Origin: an uncultured SAR116 cluster alpha proteobacterium
GTDB taxonomy: Bacteria > Pseudomonadota > Alphaproteobacteria > Puniceispirillales > Puniceispirillaceae
Length of the DNA stretch: 64,000 nucleotides
NCBI GenBank assembly: GCA_902578815.1
Contig: CACHEI010000005.1
Coordinates: 1-64,000 of the forward strand
Direction: 5' to 3'
The position numbers were made by a program, and so were the translations under genes. Each line of letters begins with the position of its first letter. Positions within the stretch are counted from its first letter, which is position 1. The notes beneath the pieces are model-generated. The model saw only the letters and a program-made list of their open reading frames with translations, had not been told where the DNA came from and ran no database searches. This document shows, piece after piece, positions 38,573-48,046 of this stretch.

Positions 38573-39641
38573 AAAACGCAACCAGATGCTCTAGAACACG
38601 AAAGCCGGTTTTTCCATCCCATCTCGGTATCTGATGATCCGAGATTGTTCTTTTACTTCTTTTTAATTGCGAATTAATTACTTCTTTTAAGTTTTTCTCA
38701 TTAGCTAAAAGATTGGTTCCGAGATTAACAGTTTCTGGGCGTTCAGTATTATCCCTTAGAGTAACGCAGGGCACCCCCAAATACGTTGTTTCTTCGGAAA
38801 GTCCACCTGAGTCTGTAACCACCAATGAGCATCTTGTTATTTTTTTGATGAATTCAACATATCCCATCGGTTTTGTTGTTGTTAAATTTTTATTGAGAAG
38901 AGTTCCAGGTTGGATATTTTTTAAGGTCCTTGGATGGACCGGAAAAATTATTTTTCTATCTGGAAGTATCTGACAAATTTGATTAACAAGCTGATTCAGC
39001 TTTAACTTGCTGTCGGCGTTTGATGGCCGATGAATGGTTAACATCACTTGATTTGTTGGAGTGCACCTAACATTATTCTTTTCTAACACATATTTCAATG
39101 TATCGATCATTATGTTCCCAACAGGAAAAATAATATTGCTGTTGAAACCCTCTAGGCTGAGGTTTCTGTCTGCAGAGTCCATTGACGTAAAAAGAAGTGT
39201 GGAAAGATTATCAACAAGCTTTCGATTAATCTCTTCAGGCATCGTATTGTCAAAAGAACGGAGTCCGCTTTCAACGTGAAAAACAGGTATATTGTTCATT
39301 CTACCCGTTAGGCCACCAGCAAGCGTTGAAGTTACATCTCCAAACACTAGCATTCCATCAGGTCGATGAACCTCTAGTAGTCTCTCATATTGTGAGGAAA
39401 ATGATGCTAGTTGGGTCATACTGGTTCCAGGCTCATTTTGGAAATGGTAATGAGGCTTTGGTAACTTGAGCTCTTTGAATATTAATTTACTCATTTCTTC
39501 AGAAAAATGCTGTCCAGTGTGTATCAGCCTAAAATTAAATTTCTCCTTAAATTTTCTATTTTTTTGAATATTGTTGACTATCGACCAACACTTAATAAAG
39601 TTTGGCCGCGTGCCAACGATTATATCTAGAACTAATGTCAT
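38565..39641 (-). CDS. wecB: UDP-N-acetylglucosamine 2-epimerase (non-hydrolysing type)
   Basis: This 358-residue cytoplasmic GT-B-fold enzyme interconverts UDP-GlcNAc and UDP-ManNAc. Markers are VGTRPNFIKCWSIVNNI (about 9-25), LIHTGQHFSEEMS, the HVESGLRSFDNTMPEEINRK block (catalytic His and Glu), TIHRPSNAD, and VVTDSGGLSEETTYLGVPC with LRDNTERPETVNLGTN at the UDP site. It could supply UDP-ManNAc for the dehydrogenase encoded at 59032-60333 or, if it hydrolyses, ManNAc for the NeuB-like enzyme at 52666. It overlaps the downstream and upstream genes by 8 and 4 bases. Confidence 0.92.
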   Translation of the reverse strand: MTLVLDIIVGTRPNFIKCWSIVNNIQKNRKFKEKFNFRLIHTGQHFSEEMSKLIFKELKLPKPHYHFQNEPGTSMTQLASFSSQYERLLEVHRPDGMLVFGDVTSTLAGGLTGRMNNIPVFHVESGLRSFDNTMPEEINRKLVDNLSTLLFTSMDSADRNLSLEGFNSNIIFPVGNIMIDTLKYVLEKNNVRCTPTNQVMLTIHRPSNADSKLKLNQLVNQICQILPDRKIIFPVHPRTLKNIQPGTLLNKNLTTTKPMGYVEFIKKITRCSLVVTDSGGLSEETTYLGVPCVTLRDNTERPETVNLGTNLLANEKNLKEVINSQLKRSKRTISDHQIPRWDGKTGFRVLEHLVAFYD

Positions 39642-40507
39642 AATGTCTTAAGTTTTTCTATCGATGAAGGATCGAATACAAAAATTTTGTGATGATCGAA
39701 ACCACCAAATTTTATGAGGTAGGCTGTTTTCGGTGATTTAGGAATAGGCTTAAAACCTTCATATTGAAAGATTTTACCACAAAAAATCGTTGCAGAAGAA
39801 CTCACCACATTAGTTATGCCATTTGAACTGACCCGCCATATTCCAAATTTTGCTTTTGCCTTTTCCGCAAAAGTAAAAAAATAAAGCGATCCTTCGAGAA
39901 GTATTTTGTAATACACAGGACTTTCAACTGATCCCAGGCAGCGCAGAGGACTTCTCCAATCACTGTAGAAGAAAAAATTTGGCCCATCAGGCGAGTCAGT
40001 ACCAAAATACAAGGATTTTTCTTCAACATGAGGCTGAATAATCCTAAAATTTTGGTTTCCAGAAAATATTTCACTAAGCTGACCATTGTTATAACTGTAA
40101 AAAAATATGCCCGACTCCTCGTCGGCGTCACCAGTGGTAAAAATAAGTTCACCTTTTGAACACTCGACGTGGTGGATGTGTCTTACTCCCAAAATTGTTA
40201 ACAAAGCGTCAAGTTTTCTTGAGAATGGACAAAGTTTGAAAATGGTTGACGCTTTACGACTTCCTTTTTTTGTTTTGTAATCGCCAAAAAATAAGCATCC
40301 ATTCTCATCAACTGAACAAGACAATGGGTTACACTTTAACCATTTTGTGAATTGATAAGCACCTTGCTTTTGTAAAACAATCTTATTCCTATAAACAATA
40401 TAAGTAAAACCGGCGTTCTCATAAATGTGTCGCGGACCGATCCTCAAAATTTGGGCAACGGGCCAAAGTTTTCTAGACCCATAAAAAAGTTTTTTAATGT
40501 TTTCCAC
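39638..40507 (-). CDS. Protein of unknown function, beta-propeller-like repeats
   Basis: A 289-residue soluble protein. I do not recognise the family for certain. Repeated short beta-rich units with aromatic/G-D pattern are visible: CLFFGDYKTKKGSR, LIFTTGDADEESG, SLYFGTDSPDGPN, SLYFFTFAEKAKAKFG. These suggest a five- or six-bladed propeller like GH43-type or sialidase-type domains in glycan loci. It lies 3 bases after the sulfotransferase stop and overlaps wecB by ATGA, so it is certainly part of the operon. A glycan-modifying or binding role is only inferred from context. Confidence 0.6.
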   Translation of the reverse strand: MENIKKLFYGSRKLWPVAQILRIGPRHIYENAGFTYIVYRNKIVLQKQGAYQFTKWLKCNPLSCSVDENGCLFFGDYKTKKGSRKASTIFKLCPFSRKLDALLTILGVRHIHHVECSKGELIFTTGDADEESGIFFYSYNNGQLSEIFSGNQNFRIIQPHVEEKSLYFGTDSPDGPNFFFYSDWRSPLRCLGSVESPVYYKILLEGSLYFFTFAEKAKAKFGIWRVSSNGITNVVSSSATIFCGKIFQYEGFKPIPKSPKTAYLIKFGGFDHHKIFVFDPSSIEKLKTL

Positions 40508-40510
40508 GCT

Positions 40511-41401
40511 CTATGTGTTTCTGAAACGGAGTAAAATTTTTATCGATAAATGTGCCAAAGGTAACATAAAAAATGTCAATCGGCTTATCATAAAATATAA
40601 GCATTTCCAGTGATTAAGTGGGGAACTCAAAACCGCTGAAGAGTTGTAGTTTTTCGTATATGCCCTTGTTTCAGGGAAAATTTCATAAAACTTTGCAAAG
40701 ATAAGAATTAAGTTGCTATTCATCGAATACCATTTGTTTTTATTTTCACTGGAAATTGGTTCATGGATTTTTGTTTTCCATTGCGCGTCATGTTCGTTGG
40801 CAAAAATAGAAACTTTATTCTTTAACATTGATGGCAGACCCAATTCTGGGAATAATTCACTTAAATGGTCAGTGGGAAGAGATATCAGATCCTCATAGTG
40901 GATAACTTTACACTGCGTGTGATGCTTTTTAATAAATTTGCTAATCAGCCATTGCTGATAAAAGCAGAACAAAAAGTCAAAGGCTGGCCAACGTTTATTC
41001 GACCAATTTGCTGCACGCCTTGATAAAAAAACATCTGCAGGGTCCCTTATGATGAGAATTAGTTTCGTACAGGGGGCAACTTTTTGAATAAGGTCAAGCC
41101 GAAAAATGTGGCGGCTATCTTTTTCAATTATTGATGTTCGAGCGCTTAATCCAAGATGTGACCTAAATTCTGAAATCGGTTCATCAGAACCTAGGAGACT
41201 TTTAAATTGATTAAATGATAGGTTGATGGTCTGTAGATTTGCTATGAGAGATGAACTGATTTTTGGCGTTTCTTTCCATAAATATGATTTCAAGAATGAG
41301 ATTTCTGGAATTGGGTGCGCATTGGCAAGACGTCCAATTTCTCGCAATAAAAGTGTCGTCCCAGACCTACCTATGCCAACAACCAAGTAATAATTAATCA
41401 T
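40511..41401 (-). CDS. Sulfotransferase family protein
   Basis: This 296-residue enzyme has the PAPS-binding 5'-phosphosulfate loop VVGIGRSGTTLLLREI right at the N-terminus and the 3'-phosphate motif LILIIRDPADVFLSRR (about 125-140). It probably transfers sulfate from PAPS to a hydroxyl in the glycan. A hydrophobic C-terminal segment (about 267-285) may anchor it at the inner membrane. I start at ATG 41401 (MINYYLVVG); ATG 41404 adds one Met and the longer frame only adds codons inside the upstream gene. It overlaps the upstream asparagine-synthase-like gene by 8 bases. A sulfated surface glycan would be notable for a marine bacterium. Confidence 0.85.
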   Translation of the reverse strand: MINYYLVVGIGRSGTTLLLREIGRLANAHPIPEISFLKSYLWKETPKISSSLIANLQTINLSFNQFKSLLGSDEPISEFRSHLGLSARTSIIEKDSRHIFRLDLIQKVAPCTKLILIIRDPADVFLSRRAANWSNKRWPAFDFLFCFYQQWLISKFIKKHHTQCKVIHYEDLISLPTDHLSELFPELGLPSMLKNKVSIFANEHDAQWKTKIHEPISSENKNKWYSMNSNLILIFAKFYEIFPETRAYTKNYNSSAVLSSPLNHWKCLYFMISRLTFFMLPLAHLSIKILLRFRNT

Positions 41402-43238
41402 CATTTGGACTATTAGTGGCAATAAATACATCTATCCATAGGAATAAAGCCAAAATATTAAAAAACCGCCTATCTTCAGCGGTCAAGATTTTTTCAAGGT
41501 AAGATTGATTGAAAAGTTTATTATATCGATTAGATCTAATTATGAACGCTTTTCCGTCGTGGAATAAAGTCCCTTGTTTGTTTAATTTAACAGTGAAGCC
41601 TGCCTTTTTTAAATGAGATACTCCTATTCGTTTAGAAAGATGAGAGCGCCTTATGAAATTTTTGTTAAAACAATTTTTAAAAAACTTGAACCCTTTTTGG
41701 CCCATTGCAAATTCGTAAAGTCGATGATCCAAAAATGGAACCCGGCCTTCGACAGAGTGTTGCATTAACGTTTTGTCAAGGCGATTGCAGATTAGGTTGG
41801 GTATTCTTCTTACTGACTCAAGAAATATTGGCCATTTTAAAGGGGAAAATTTATCTTTTGAGGTGTTAAAAGATTCATAGTAAGGCAAAATATTATCTCG
41901 GAAAATCAGATTGTTCAGCTTTACGGGATTAATTTCTAATCCCAATAGAGACACTATTTCCTCGCTTGTGAAATCTAGGCTATTGCCCCAAAACAGTGGC
42001 GCATTATTGCGCATGCGAAGCATAAGTTCTGTTTTGTTTTTTTCACTTAAAAGCCCCTTCGGACAAACCTTAATTATCCATCGCAAAACAATACGAAAAA
42101 ATTTGTTTTTTTCAAACAGTGATAGAAGAGTGAATAACTTCATTTTGTCGTAACCAACAAAAAATTCGTCAGCCCCTTCGCCTGAAAGCAAAACTTTTAT
42201 ATTTTCGCGATTACATTTTTTAGCAATAGCGTTTGTTGGCATGATTACCGGTGCTGGCGTAGGTTCGTCTAAATAATATACCAGTTTTCGAAGCTCGCTA
42301 ATTGTGCAGGCTTGATTATCAACAAAATGGGATGTGAATTTGTTCTTTTTTAATAATATTTGCTCAGCTTTAACTTTATCAGAATGTTGGTCTACCGCAG
42401 TGAAAGTGTGGGCATCAAGTCTATTTTCATCTAAGAAACTCAAAATCACTGAAGAGTCCACGCCAGCTGAATACATGACACCAAGTAAGACATCACTTAT
42501 GCAATTTAATCCGACAGCATTTTCTAAAAGATTTTTATTTATGTTAGAAGTTTTGGCCAAATCGAGACCATTCCAATATTGTCTATTGCATATTTTGTTG
42601 GGCTTGTCAGATGCTTGTAGACTTACGGATAGTATCTCACCAGGACCAATTTTTTTTACTCCATGAAGAAGAGTGTCTGTGGACCTAGTGTGTCTGAACA
42701 TTAGGTATTCTGGTAACAATTCTCGGTTAAGCCGAGGCCTAAAGGTATGCAAGGTTGTGAAGGCTTTTAGCTCACTAGCAAAATAAATTGCGGTGTCATC
42801 TTCGTAAAAATATAAAGGTTTAATTCCAAATCTATCACGACAGGCAAAAAGCTTTTTTTCTTTTGAGTCGAAATAAATGAATGAAAACATCCCATTAAGA
42901 TTACTTAGAACCTCATCAATCGGCCGCTTGCTTAGAAATTCTAAAAGAGTAGTTGTGTCACTTATTCGGTCTTGGAGGCCAAATGTAGAAGAGATTTCTT
43001 TATAATTATAAATTTCCCCATTAAATACCAAGTGCTTGCCATCATTACTCGACAAAGGTTGGTTAGATCGATTGCTTAGATCGATAATTGACAAGCGTAC
43101 ATGACCTAAGTGAACATTTCCGACTGAGAGATTTCCATATGAATCTGGGCCTCGATGTCGAATTGTTTGGAGCATGCTGTCACAATCTTTGTGTCTGCAA
43201 TCACCTGTTTTAGATACAATGCAAGTAAAACCACACAT
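41394..43238 (-). CDS. Asparagine synthase-like glutamine amidotransferase (copy 2)
   Basis: This 614-residue class II amidotransferase begins MCGFTC, with the nucleophile Cys2 at its N-terminus after Met removal; that fixes the start at ATG 43238 (ATGA overlap with the gene before). The N-terminal glutaminase has RHRGPDSYG, GHVRLSIIDLS and LVFNGEIYNYKEI; the synthetase half has the PP-loop GVMYSAGVDSSVILSF (about 245) and LLSGEGADEFFVGYDK. In glycan loci such proteins (e.g. WbpS/WbtH type) amidate uronic-acid sugars rather than make asparagine. With a second copy two genes away and a UDP-HexNAc dehydrogenase in the locus, uronamide formation is the better guess. Confidence 0.88.
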   Translation of the reverse strand: MCGFTCIVSKTGDCRHKDCDSMLQTIRHRGPDSYGNLSVGNVHLGHVRLSIIDLSNRSNQPLSSNDGKHLVFNGEIYNYKEISSTFGLQDRISDTTTLLEFLSKRPIDEVLSNLNGMFSFIYFDSKEKKLFACRDRFGIKPLYFYEDDTAIYFASELKAFTTLHTFRPRLNRELLPEYLMFRHTRSTDTLLHGVKKIGPGEILSVSLQASDKPNKICNRQYWNGLDLAKTSNINKNLLENAVGLNCISDVLLGVMYSAGVDSSVILSFLDENRLDAHTFTAVDQHSDKVKAEQILLKKNKFTSHFVDNQACTISELRKLVYYLDEPTPAPVIMPTNAIAKKCNRENIKVLLSGEGADEFFVGYDKMKLFTLLSLFEKNKFFRIVLRWIIKVCPKGLLSEKNKTELMLRMRNNAPLFWGNSLDFTSEEIVSLLGLEINPVKLNNLIFRDNILPYYESFNTSKDKFSPLKWPIFLESVRRIPNLICNRLDKTLMQHSVEGRVPFLDHRLYEFAMGQKGFKFFKNCFNKNFIRRSHLSKRIGVSHLKKAGFTVKLNKQGTLFHDGKAFIIRSNRYNKLFNQSYLEKILTAEDRRFFNILALFLWIDVFIATNSPNDD

Positions 43239-44194
43239 CAAAAATAAGCTCCAAGAACTTCATAGGTTAATAAATTTTTACTAGGATCACTTTTTGTCTT
43301 AAAAGACGCATTTTCAAAGTTGAATGTTGAAAACGCTTTTAGCCAATCCTTTGGGTCTAACGTTTCTACAGTTTTACCAGTAGAAGAATTTATGCATTCC
43401 AATATTCCTGGCTTAGCAGACGCTATGACATAATTGCCGCAAATAAGAGCTTCGATAATAGTACCAGGCACGCCTTCACCTTTCCAAATGGTGGGGAACA
43501 AGACAACCTTTGCAGTAGACATTTCCTCAAGCATTTTAGGCCTACTAAGGAATGGAAGATATTTGACATTCTTACTTTTACGAGCAACTTTGTTGCCTAC
43601 GATTGTGAATTTAACATCAGGATAGTGATTTGCCAAAAACTCAACGATCGCAACTGTATAAGGTTTTTTTACATCATTGATGGCGATTACTTTTTGCAAT
43701 TTTGTTACATTTTTTTTCGGTAAAAACTGCCTGGTTGTTGGAAGGTGATACACCCTCCATCTGGAAGAAAAAAAGTCTGCATCGGCTTTTATTTGAATGT
43801 AAATTTTATTGAATAAGGGAAGCAGTCTGTTAGAGACTGTTCTGTAGACTTTACTGGAAGTGTAGAGACTTCGAAAGTCGCCACCAAAAAATCTAATTCG
43901 CAAGTCTAAATTTGGATAAAAGAATACGGGGAAGATCGAAATCACGAACATCCAGTACCTTGGAGCTGACAAATTTAAGAATAAGATATGGCCACTTCTC
44001 AAATTCATTAATAGCCGGAGCGCAAGTAGGATTATTCTTAGCTTGGCGAAACCTAGGGACCCAGTGTCATAGACCAAAACCTTGTAGTCAGATGATTTAT
44101 TGAAAAAATCACAGTACTCTTGAAAACTGATCCTCGCGCCACCGTTTTGGTGATTTTTTGATGGCAAAGGTCCGACTAAATGATTTGTTTTCAC
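43238..44194 (-). CDS. Glycosyltransferase (GT-B, family 1/4-like)
   Basis: A 318-residue enzyme starting at GTG 44194 (MKTNHLVGPLPSKNHQNGG), where the GTG overlaps the TGA of the preceding gene. A G-G-A type N-terminal acceptor loop (NGGARISFQEY), a membrane-facing hydrophobic segment (about 52-95), and the donor-domain features VAIVEFLANHYPDVKFTIVG and VVLFPTIWKGEGVPGTIIEA with the family E-x7-E-like block are visible. It is shorter than average. Donor sugar unknown; it lies between two amidotransferase genes, which may hint at a uronic-acid transferase. Confidence 0.76.
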   Translation of the reverse strand: MKTNHLVGPLPSKNHQNGGARISFQEYCDFFNKSSDYKVLVYDTGSLGFAKLRIILLALRLLMNLRSGHILFLNLSAPRYWMFVISIFPVFFYPNLDLRIRFFGGDFRSLYTSSKVYRTVSNRLLPLFNKIYIQIKADADFFSSRWRVYHLPTTRQFLPKKNVTKLQKVIAINDVKKPYTVAIVEFLANHYPDVKFTIVGNKVARKSKNVKYLPFLSRPKMLEEMSTAKVVLFPTIWKGEGVPGTIIEALICGNYVIASAKPGILECINSSTGKTVETLDPKDWLKAFSTFNFENASFKTKSDPSKNLLTYEVLGAYF

Positions 44195-45948
44195 CTGAGA
44201 TGCCCCATCATCATGAACTTGTAAACCAGATGGTGATTCAAATAAGAATGTCTCGTTGAGTTGAAAAAATACTCCAAAAATTTTCGCACAATTTTTTTGT
44301 CACATACTTCTAATAAATAATTGTTTTCAAGAGTATCTAGCAGGAATTCTTTATTAGCCTTCACAACTAGGTCTATTGGAACAGAAAAACCAGACTTTTT
44401 CCTGTTGACTAATTTTGAGCCATATATCTTTACCAGGCTATCTTTTATCAGTTGCTTCGCTGAAAGCTGCGAATTCCGTTTTTCGGAAAATCTAGAAGTA
44501 AAGAATAGATTGTCCAGAAAAGGAACGCGGGCTTCTACACCGTAAAACATAGAAGCTCTGTCGACTTTGGGAAGGTAGGTGAAAGGTAAAAGAACTTCAA
44601 AGTCGATTTGATTCAAAGATTCTGCTCCGGCTGCAGATTCACAAAATCGTTCAAAAGTGCTTTGAATTTTTTCAAAGTCATACAATGAGCGTACCTTTGG
44701 ATGATGGGAAACTTGACTTGAAGCGTTAAACAAGAACTTCATGTTATCAGAGGATGCGTAAATCTTTGCATAACGACCCAAAGAAGTCCGACCTCCCAAT
44801 AACCTGTCCAAATATCCTGCAATAAAGCTGGTGGTTCTGGTTGGTTTTGGAGACCAATAACGGTCATAACCTAAAAAAGTTTCATCACCGCCATCGCCTT
44901 GTAGCACGACTTTTTCTGATATATTTTCATATAAAGCCATAAGAGCGAGTGATGCTGGGTCACCAAATGGTTGACCATGACTTGCGTAAACGTTTTTGAT
45001 TTGATTTGTAAGATCTGAGATTGAGATATTGATGACCTCTAGTTCAAAGCCAATTTTTTTGTTGAGTTCCATGGCATAAAAGAGGTCCTCTTTATTTTTT
45101 CCTTCAAAGTTGGCGAATATAAAGTCGCTATCCACTTTGTTTGTGTACATGTAATGAGCAATCGCCAAACTGTCTAAGCCACCACTGAATAGGCAAGTTA
45201 ATTTTACGTCACTTAAGGTTTGCTGTTTCATCACATCAGAAAATAACTCGTTAAAGTTATTTTTTTTACTGATTTCGTTCATCTTTGGAATTTGTTTTTT
45301 ATATTTTACCTCGCCACCGCTAATGACTGCGTAGGTGTTTTTTTCAAGGCTTTTGATGCCTGAAAAAAATGTTTCATCTTTTAACGGAGATGAGAAAAAC
45401 AAAAAGTCACAGACAGCTGAACGATTGATAGACTTGTAGCTAAAAGCATCAAAACAGTCTAAGTGTGAGGCAAAAATTAATCGGTTTTTAAGACACTGAT
45501 AAAATAGTGGTTTGACACCAAATCTATCTCTTGCCAAATACATTTTTTTCTCGATCCTATCATAAATCGCTAATGCAAATATTCCATTTAACAATTGGAA
45601 ACATTTAGCCCCCAACAGGGCAAAAAGATTAATTAGCACTTCTGTATCTGACGTTCCCCTCAAAGTAATTTTTGCGTTCGTAAGTATTTTCCTGAGTTTC
45701 AGAAAATTATAAATTTCTCCATTAAATACTATTACATATCTTTGTGATCGGTCCCACATGGGTTGGTCACCGGTCGAATTCAAATCTTGAATAGCAAGTC
45801 GGGTGTGCCCAAGAAAAACATCATCAATATTTACAACGCCGCTCTTATCGGGCCCACGATTTTCAATTTTCTTAATTGATTTTTTGGAATTTTCTAATGT
45901 TTCTTTGTCCAGAGGATCGCGCCCAAACACTCCAAATATTCCACACAT
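44191..45948 (-). CDS. Asparagine synthase-like glutamine amidotransferase (copy 1)
   Basis: This 585-residue protein begins MCGIFGVFG, placing the nucleophile Cys2; the start at 45948 overlaps the preceding gene as ATGA and the upstream codons of the open frame are rejected. The glutaminase half shows ENRGPDKSGV, GHTRLAIQDLNSTGDQP and IVFNGEIYNFLKL. The synthetase half has the PP-loop TCLFSGGLDSLAIAHYM (about 253) and VVLQGDGGDETFLGYDRYW. It is clearly diverged from the other copy, so it is not a recent duplicate; the two may amidate different residues. Confidence 0.88.
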   Translation of the reverse strand: MCGIFGVFGRDPLDKETLENSKKSIKKIENRGPDKSGVVNIDDVFLGHTRLAIQDLNSTGDQPMWDRSQRYVIVFNGEIYNFLKLRKILTNAKITLRGTSDTEVLINLFALLGAKCFQLLNGIFALAIYDRIEKKMYLARDRFGVKPLFYQCLKNRLIFASHLDCFDAFSYKSINRSAVCDFLFFSSPLKDETFFSGIKSLEKNTYAVISGGEVKYKKQIPKMNEISKKNNFNELFSDVMKQQTLSDVKLTCLFSGGLDSLAIAHYMYTNKVDSDFIFANFEGKNKEDLFYAMELNKKIGFELEVINISISDLTNQIKNVYASHGQPFGDPASLALMALYENISEKVVLQGDGGDETFLGYDRYWSPKPTRTTSFIAGYLDRLLGGRTSLGRYAKIYASSDNMKFLFNASSQVSHHPKVRSLYDFEKIQSTFERFCESAAGAESLNQIDFEVLLPFTYLPKVDRASMFYGVEARVPFLDNLFFTSRFSEKRNSQLSAKQLIKDSLVKIYGSKLVNRKKSGFSVPIDLVVKANKEFLLDTLENNYLLEVCDKKIVRKFLEYFFNSTRHSYLNHHLVYKFMMMGHLR

Positions 45949-46868
45949 CATAAGTTCCTTAAGCACTTTGCATCTAATTTGACTGCTTGGATAAACTTTG
46001 TAATGTCAATATTTTCATGTCTATTTTCGCTTGACCAACATTTTCTAAGCAATTTTGCGACCCCAAGGAAAATCATTATGTTAGTAATGATTAATAAAGA
46101 GATGTTTATTGGAACTTTGTCGTAACTTAAAAATTCATTTCGACAAATGGCTCGAGATACCTTGGCTTTGATAAGAAAATGCCTTAAGTCGAAGCCGAGT
46201 CTTTGAGCTTTCTGTACGTCTTCGGCAAGAAAATCTGTATCAAGTGAAAAGTTGGTGTCGTGGAGTCTATATAGCCCTAGAACTTCATCTGTATAATATA
46301 TTGAGTGTCTTTTTATGAATTTTCTGAATAACACCCAGTCAGGTATGAGTGCAAAATCTTCTGGAAACCCACCTGTGTCCCTTAGTGCTGAGGTTCTGAA
46401 AGCTACAGATGCCCATTGAATTGGATTTTTTTTATAGATATCTATTTCTCTCATGAAAGAAGATTTATTTTTTGCCTTGTAAATTTCTAGAGCCAAATCA
46501 TCCTTGAATGCGATGCACGCCCCACAAACTAAATCTGCAGAGGATTTTCTGAAGGTAATAAGTGTATTTTCAATTTTGTGAGGCAAAAGCAAGTCATCAT
46601 CATCAATAAACATCACATATTCTGTATTCACCTTTTCCAGCCCTAGATTACGAGCTTTGGTATACCGAATATTCTCGGGTATTGAAATGAGATCGAAATC
46701 TGTTTTAGTTTTTAAGCGCTTCAGAAGAGAGGCAGTTCTATCATTGCTACCATTGTTGACGATTATTAACTCTGTGTCATTTTTCTGGAGTTTTAAGATA
46801 GAGGAAATAAGTTCTGTTAAATAGACATATCTATTAAATGTAGTAATCACTATCGTTAGATCTGGCAT
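45948..46868 (-). CDS. Glycosyltransferase family 2
   Basis: This 306-residue GT-A enzyme begins MPDLTIVITTFNRYVYLTEL, with LIIVNNGSNDRTASLL (first Asp motif) and the metal-binding YVMFIDDDDLLLPHKIEN (about 90). The acceptor side has WASVAFRTSALRDTGGFPED and IPDWVLFRKF. A hydrophobic segment at about 253-270 suggests membrane attachment. It uses an unknown nucleotide sugar. It overlaps the polymerase gene by 13 bases and the amidotransferase gene by ATGA. Confidence 0.88.
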   Translation of the reverse strand: MPDLTIVITTFNRYVYLTELISSILKLQKNDTELIIVNNGSNDRTASLLKRLKTKTDFDLISIPENIRYTKARNLGLEKVNTEYVMFIDDDDLLLPHKIENTLITFRKSSADLVCGACIAFKDDLALEIYKAKNKSSFMREIDIYKKNPIQWASVAFRTSALRDTGGFPEDFALIPDWVLFRKFIKRHSIYYTDEVLGLYRLHDTNFSLDTDFLAEDVQKAQRLGFDLRHFLIKAKVSRAICRNEFLSYDKVPINISLLIITNIMIFLGVAKLLRKCWSSENRHENIDITKFIQAVKLDAKCLRNL

Positions 46869-48046
46869 CGGTTTAAGTATACTTTCTCTAGAAAAAAACC
46901 AAACGCTGCTAACATCAAAATGTCTTCTTTTTTGAAGATAGTTCCCATAAATGCCATTGTAAATGATGTCAGCATTAGGACATAAACCAGACTTATGTAG
47001 TTCTGTTTGAAGCTATGATGTTGAATAAGAGCAGACACGGTCGACAGTGTTATACAAAAAAAGAAGAAGAATAAATTTCCGTATACAGAGGCATTAATGA
47101 ACATCGTTGCTGTGTTCGTATGGTTTCCATTTTCACTTATGATAATAGAAGGTTTTTTTATTTGAGCATAATCTACGGGATAGTTGGTAAAATGAGAGTA
47201 AAATCTTTCGAGGTATTGCCACAATGGGAGATTGCCAGTGTCTATATAATGATTATTTCCAAGATACTGCCCAAAATTAATAATTGACCCAACGACATAT
47301 GTCCCGATGTTTCTTAGGCCGAGGTTTAACCTAATATCTTGATCACTTGCGCTTGTTAGTCTGAAATTATCGTAAAAAATAACGGCGAGGCACACTGTGA
47401 GCAAAGGGACTGCCAATCCAACAAGCCTGGGCCAATTTCCATGCAAACAATAGGAGTAAAATAGGATCAACAAACCGATGATAAACTGAACTTTAACACC
47501 TAAAAAGAGCAAAGATAGGAGATATAAAACAATTAAAACATAAGATGTAATTCTGGATTGAAGTGTTTGATCCACTCCGAAAAGGTATAAGCTGTAGTAT
47601 CCCAAATAATGGAGCAATGAGAAGCCACTTTGCATATTGATATATTTACGTTCATTGTCTTTTAAAATTTTGTCAAAAATATTTGGATCTAGGATTTCTG
47701 GCCAACTGTAGTATTGGTTAAGCTTAAAAATGAAAGCGGTTAAAGAAATGATTAGTATAGGTATGAAGGGTGCGCTGCATTGAAGTTTATAGTTTGCACA
47801 AGTTGGACTGTGTTGTGGGGAAAAGACACATGGAACGGCCATTATGAGTAGAAAGACCGAGAGATAGAGGTAAAATTCTGGATTTATTGGTAGGAAATGG
47901 TTTCCAAACGGGTCGAATATAAAAAACAATAAAGGAATACCGAAAGAAAAAGACAAAATTATATTGTAGTGAAATATATTTCTTGAAATGAAATAAATGC
48001 CAGACGAGTAGATAATAAGTCCAAAAATTGCCAAAATTTCATTCAT
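46856..48046 (-). CDS. Wzy-like O-antigen polymerase (polytopic membrane protein)
   Basis: A 396-residue protein with about ten to twelve hydrophobic segments throughout (e.g. IFGLIIYSSGIYFI, YLSVFLLIMAVPC, LFLGVKVQFIIGLLILFYSY, GNLFFFFFCITLS). A polar loop at about 235-315 (with GQYLGNNHYIDTGNLPLW and TATMFINASVYGN) fits the periplasmic loop of Wzy proteins. Wzy sequences are poorly conserved, so the call rests on topology and position between GT2 and the ABC flippase-like genes. It would link repeat units on the periplasmic face. It overlaps both neighbours. Confidence 0.72.
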   Translation of the reverse strand: MNEILAIFGLIIYSSGIYFISRNIFHYNIILSFSFGIPLLFFIFDPFGNHFLPINPEFYLYLSVFLLIMAVPCVFSPQHSPTCANYKLQCSAPFIPILIISLTAFIFKLNQYYSWPEILDPNIFDKILKDNERKYINMQSGFSLLHYLGYYSLYLFGVDQTLQSRITSYVLIVLYLLSLLFLGVKVQFIIGLLILFYSYCLHGNWPRLVGLAVPLLTVCLAVIFYDNFRLTSASDQDIRLNLGLRNIGTYVVGSIINFGQYLGNNHYIDTGNLPLWQYLERFYSHFTNYPVDYAQIKKPSIIISENGNHTNTATMFINASVYGNLFFFFFCITLSTVSALIQHHSFKQNYISLVYVLMLTSFTMAFMGTIFKKEDILMLAAFGFFLEKVYLNRCQI

